Shown here: piece by piece, positions 5,804 through 7,846 of the stretch | Position numbering within the stretch: the stretch's first letter is position 1 | Layout of the letters: each line of letters opens with the position of its first letter | From: CAYSPO01 sp964432945 | GTDB taxonomy: Bacteria; Bacillota; Clostridia; Tissierellales; Peptoniphilaceae | Direction of reading: 5' to 3' | NCBI GenBank assembly: GCA_964432945.1 | Contig: CAYSPO010000048.1 | Location: 1-7,846, forward strand | DNA length: 7,846 bases | The notes under the pieces: generated by a model | What the model was told of the DNA's origin: nothing | What the model saw: the letters and a program-made list of their open reading frames with translations, nothing else | Databases searched by the model: none | Program-made: the position numbers and the translations under genes

Positions 5804-6161
5804 GACGTCCTTTGTATGTTGTCCAATCTAAACTTTGTGGTAAGTTCCTATTTCCTAAAGTTATTTTTTTGGTCTCTGTTCCTTGTTTAGTATTATCACT
5901 TGCAAACAGCTTGTCTGACTTCTGTCGGTTGCACGTCATGTGTGCTAACTGCAAGTTTTCTATTGCACTAGGATGACCACCCTTGCTTACTGGTATAATG
6001 TGGTCTATGCACGGGCTTAATGGATCTGGTGGTTTTAGATTTTTATCTACTGGTTGTCCACAGATACCGCAAATACTTTGTGTTTTTAAAATCTTAATTC
6101 TGTTGCTACTGTAAGCCTGCCTATGAGAACCTGACCTATCAGGTCTAGATGGTCTAGCCAT
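5799..6161 (-). CDS. HNH endonuclease (packaging-associated)
   Basis: This 120-residue protein has the full HNH layout: CGIC with C31 and C34; then DHIIPVSKGG with D53 and H54; N69 in ENLQL; and H74/C77/N78 in LAHMTCNRQKSDK, which complete the metal-binding beta-beta-alpha fold. The N-terminus MARPSRPDRSGSHRQAY is basic, as in phage HNH proteins next to terminase genes. In HK97-type cos phages such proteins work with TerL to cut at cos during packaging. Here the portal follows directly and TerL is about 2.6 kb downstream. The start has only a weak purine-rich GGGAAGAG upstream, so translation may depend on leader structure. The gene begins just after a run of hairpins and would be the first gene of the late operon. 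A homing role is possible but less likely given the position. Confidence 0.9.
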   Translation of the reverse strand: MARPSRPDRSGSHRQAYSSNRIKILKTQSICGICGQPVDKNLKPPDPLSPCIDHIIPVSKGGHPSAIENLQLAHMTCNRQKSDKLFASDNTKQGTETKKITLGNRNLPQSLDWTTYKGRP

Positions 6162-6192
6162 ATTTCTATCATCTCTTCCCGGGGCCTTATAT

Positions 6193-6322
6193 ATTAGTTG
6201 CTCCCTAATAAATACTTAACCCCACAACTATATTATCTAATCGCGGGGTTTTATATGTGCTATATATTAAAGACTATTACGGTCTTGTTATATCAGTTGG
6301 CTGGAGTATATCGGCTCCAGCC
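6193..6322. other. Array of four consecutive hairpins in the late leader
   Basis: Four perfect inverted repeats follow one another with AT-rich linkers: ATTAG/CTAAT (6193-6197, 6205-6209); AACCCC/GGGGTT (6218-6223, 6245-6250); AAGAC/GTCTT (6270-6274, 6282-6286); and GGCTGGAG/CTCCAGCC (6299-6306, 6315-6322). The linkers and loops repeat TATATTA-like strings. None has a strong U-tract in the direction of the genes. The array lies between the putative late promoter and HNH, so it would be the 5' leader of the late transcript. It may be an RNA control element such as an antitermination, stability or packaging signal, or a set of protein-binding sites. It matches no family I know. Confidence 0.55.
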
Positions 6323-6384
6323 CTATATTATAAAAGGAGGTGTTTAAATGAAACAAATTTAATTGATTCATTTTTTACATCTTA

Positions 6385-6421
6385 ATAATACCAGATGTGC
6401 AATAGGACATTCTAGGACATT
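6385..6421 (-). promoter_or_regulatory. Putative activator-dependent late promoter
   Basis: On the minus strand there is an extended -10 box, TGGTATTAT (6385-6393), with no good -35 hexamer 17 bases upstream. Instead the tandem repeat at 6403-6421 lies roughly where -25 to -43 would be. A strong -10 with a repeated operator in place of -35 is what an activator-dependent late promoter looks like, and the DUF1492 regulator gene ends inside the upstream repeat. The binding of that regulator here is inferred. Confidence 0.5.
6403..6421. repeat. Tandem 9-bp direct repeat, probable operator
   Basis: TAGGACATT occurs at 6403-6411 and again at 6413-6421, separated by one base, giving a spacing of ten bases, about one DNA turn. 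On the gene strand this reads AATGTCCTA twice. The upstream copy overlaps the stop codon of the late-regulator gene by one base. Same-face spacing suggests two bound protein subunits. Confidence 0.65.
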
Positions 6422-6858
6422 TAACTTAAGTTTAAGTTGCCATCTATAATCTTTTGGAATTCCTGCAATGCATATCCATGTAATCTTGTAGTATGCCTAT
6501 AAGATTTTTCAAGCGTTACTGCGATTTCTTCAAACGATTTTTCTTCAAAATATCTCATGCTAAGTATTTCAATGTACAATCCATTGTCCAACTTGTCTAT
6601 CATGCTCATAGCTTTATTTTTAGAAGCCACATACTCATCTATTGTCTCATTGGCTATTCTTTCATACTCATCAATTTCGGTTAATATATATCCTATCTTG
6701 TCCGGATTGCTACTCCCGCCTTGAACTCTTTCAGCTTCTAGATTAGATGATGATCCAATACTGGTAGCTCTTGCCCTTAAATCATCTATGTGCTTTAGAT
6801 TGGCTTTAATCTTTTTATCAAGCACACTTATATTTCTTAGATATTCTTTAGCCGTCAA
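6421..6858 (-). CDS. Late transcription regulator, DUF1492/ArpU-like (sigma-70 region 4-like)
   Basis: This 145-residue protein begins MTAKEYLRNISVLDKKI and continues with a long helical coil and the RVQGG segment (residues 44-48), the hallmark of DUF1492 phage proteins. The C-terminal part, about 92-135 (GLYIEILSMRYFEEKSFEEIAVTLEKSYRHTTRLHGYALQEF), is a helix-turn-helix like sigma-70 region 4. Such proteins sit just upstream of the packaging genes in Firmicutes phages and are thought to switch on late genes. The start codon is TTG, overlapping the TGA stop of the upstream gene (TTGA), with AAAGGAG at good distance. Its stop overlaps a tandem repeat that may be its operator. The non-ATG start in a coupled overlap may keep its level low until late infection. 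Confidence 0.87.
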   Translation of the reverse strand: MTAKEYLRNISVLDKKIKANLKHIDDLRARATSIGSSSNLEAERVQGGSSNPDKIGYILTEIDEYERIANETIDEYVASKNKAMSMIDKLDNGLYIEILSMRYFEEKSFEEIAVTLEKSYRHTTRLHGYALQEFQKIIDGNLNLS

Positions 6859-7430
6859 TATATAAACTCCTTTCCCAATTGGTCTTCGATTAAATAAAGG
6901 TTGTTTTTTAGATATTTATTTCTATCAGCCTTACAAGTATCCCAACAAACCAGTACTATTTCTTTTGGGTCTGTTTCTAAATACAAAGGGAAGTTGTCGT
7001 TAAAGAAAGCAGCTTCACTTATAAGAACTCTCTTCACAGCCTCTTCTACTTTATCTTTTTTAAACCCTCTATCCACTATTCTCTTTAAAGCTTTTATATC
7101 TTTTTTTAAATCATCTATACTGGCTCTAACTATGCCCATTGCTAAACCACGATAAGCATCTATAAGTCCTATAGACTTGTCCAGCTGAGCATCACATATC
7201 AAGTTCCTTTTATTTTTTTTATTTTTTTCTACTTTTTCAAAATTCAAGTAAATTTGTTCTTTTGGTTTTCTTTCCAAACCCATTTCGTTAGCTCTTATAT
7301 ATACTGAGTTAATTGGCCTACCTAAATTTTCAGACAATTTTTTAGCAGGCATATCTCTGTAGTTATTTTCCAGATATTTTATTTCTTCTTCACTCCACAA
7401 AGTGTACTTCTTTTTTTTAACTGAACACAT
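6855..7430 (-). CDS. DNA-binding phage protein with SANT/Myb-like N-terminus
   Basis: This is a 191-residue protein. Residues about 10-55 (TLWSEEEIKYLENNYRDMPAKKLSENLGRPINSVYIRANEMGL) form a SANT/Myb or GcrA-like helix-turn-helix, with the tryptophan and the 'r-..sv--ra--lgl' recognition-helix pattern. A lysine-rich linker (about 68-75, KKNKKNKRN) follows. The C-terminal region is helical, with AYRGLAMGIVRASIDDLKKDI and EAAFFNDNFPLYLETDPKEIVLVCW; the latter resembles the 'FF-s-w---lt' segment of phage proteins often placed beside the late regulator, which suggests a paired function, though I cannot name it. The ATG is one base after the MazG-like stop and its ribosome-binding site GAGGA lies within that gene. 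Likely role: transcription control or DNA binding near packaging, by inference. Confidence 0.7.
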   Translation of the reverse strand: MCSVKKKKYTLWSEEEIKYLENNYRDMPAKKLSENLGRPINSVYIRANEMGLERKPKEQIYLNFEKVEKNKKNKRNLICDAQLDKSIGLIDAYRGLAMGIVRASIDDLKKDIKALKRIVDRGFKKDKVEEAVKRVLISEAAFFNDNFPLYLETDPKEIVLVCWDTCKADRNKYLKNNLYLIEDQLGKEFIY

Positions 7431-7431
7431 T

Positions 7432-7785
7432 TTACAAATCCTCCTCTTTTACAAAGATCCCATCTATAGTTTTACCTTTTCTCTTACTAATCTTTTCATA
7501 GGCCATCTCCAAGCATTCCACCAAATCTATATCTAACTGTGCAGATAAGATGATTAAAGTTACTAAAATGTCGCCCATTTCAAGTTTCATATTTTTAAAC
7601 TTACTTAGTTTATACTCAACATCAATGTTCGATTTTTCACTCTGTATGATCCAGTCCATTTCAGCCTTAAACTCGAACACTTCTTCAATAAATTTCATAA
7701 ATTGTTTTTCAGCATTTTCTCTTTTGATTAAGTCTTTGTCTATTCCCCAAGTGATTACTAGCTCTTCCAGTTCTTTAAAGTTCAT
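7432..7785 (-). CDS. MazG-like nucleotide pyrophosphohydrolase
   Basis: This 117-residue all-helical protein carries the two metal-binding motifs of the MazG/all-alpha NTP pyrophosphatase superfamily: EEVFE (E34, E35, E38) and EMGD (E69, D72). The ending AYEKISKRKGKTIDG is also typical. Such enzymes hydrolyse NTPs or dNTPs to monophosphate and pyrophosphate. In phages they may clean non-canonical nucleotides from the pool or lower host ppGpp-type alarm signals. The ATG at 7783-7785 has AGGAGGT at good spacing and lies within the end of the upstream gene. The downstream gene begins one base after the TAA stop, so it belongs to the same transcription unit as the two DNA-binding genes that follow. 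Confidence 0.87.
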   Translation of the reverse strand: MNFKELEELVITWGIDKDLIKRENAEKQFMKFIEEVFEFKAEMDWIIQSEKSNIDVEYKLSKFKNMKLEMGDILVTLIILSAQLDIDLVECLEMAYEKISKRKGKTIDGIFVKEEDL

Positions 7786-7846
7786 TATTTACCTCCTGCT
7801 CTCTGATAAAACTCTCTACGCCCTGCCACATTCCTAATATGAAATT
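7775..7846 (-). CDS. Unidentified phage protein, C-terminal fragment
   Basis: Only the last 23 codons lie in the window. The preferred frame reads NFILGMWQGVESFIREQ and ends VNNEL, with its stop 11 bases inside the MazG-like gene. The 'GMWQGVESFIREQ' stretch looks like a real protein end. A second frame (ending FYQRAGGK, with a TAA overlapping the MazG ATG as TAATG) is also open across the fragment and cannot be excluded. Either way the MazG-like gene appears to be read as part of a longer unit. Function cannot be called. Confidence 0.45.
   Translation of the reverse strand, partial: NFILGMWQGVESFIREQEVNNEL

Noticed and set aside
6218..6255. AACCCC/GGGGTT hairpin as a plus-strand terminator
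   Set aside because: The stem is followed by only four T residues, the loop is 21 bases long and no plus-strand gene precedes it. It fits better as one member of the hairpin array.
1..7846. CRISPR array, tRNA gene or insertion sequence
   Set aside because: No regularly spaced repeats, no cloverleaf with a T-loop motif, and no transposase or terminal inverted repeats were seen.

Overview
The window is a stretch of a tailed-phage (siphovirus-type) genome or prophage. Every convincing gene lies on the minus strand, so transcription runs from base 7846 towards base 1. Base composition is AT-rich, Shine-Dalgarno sequences are strong (AGGAGG type), and the protein families (DUF1492/ArpU-like late regulator, SPP1-type portal, DUF4355-type scaffold, HeH-domain protein next to the capsid gene) fit a phage of a low-GC Gram-positive host, probably a clostridial or related anaerobic Firmicute. 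Neither a species nor the choice between phage and prophage can be fixed from the sequence.

In transcription order: the 3' end of an unidentified early/middle gene (7775-7846); a MazG-like NTP pyrophosphohydrolase (7432-7785); a protein with an N-terminal SANT/Myb-like helix-turn-helix (6855-7430); and a DUF1492 sigma-region-4-like late regulator (6421-6858). These are tightly coupled. A gene-poor stretch of about 260 bases (6162-6420) follows. It holds a 9-base tandem direct repeat next to an extended -10 box, which is a plausible late promoter, and then four hairpins in a row. Next come an HNH endonuclease (5799-6161), a GC-rich segment that may be cos (5690-5798), the portal (4454-5689), a small P-loop kinase-like protein (4062-4454) and a minor capsid protein (3361-4065).

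A non-coding segment of about 150 bases (3211-3360) separates the minor capsid gene from the large terminase (1804-3210). It has several hairpins, ends in a U-tract terminator-like element just before the terminase ribosome-binding site, and holds a 26-base segment that matches a universally conserved part of 23S rRNA at 25 of 26 positions (from memory of the E. coli sequence) on the strand opposite to the genes. A clean Rho-independent terminator follows the terminase gene. The order then becomes conventional: scaffold (1251-1724), major capsid protein (341-1246), HeH/LEM-domain protein (54-341) and the first codons of a head-tail connector (1-50).

The genes work together as the switch to late expression plus head assembly and DNA packaging. 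The late regulator would activate the promoter just downstream of its own gene. Portal, minor capsid protein, scaffold and capsid protein build the prohead. HNH and TerL cut and package DNA. Three oddities stand out: TerL sits downstream of the portal and minor capsid genes and is bracketed by termination signals; no small terminase gene is visible; and there are two structured non-coding segments, one of them rRNA-related in sequence.
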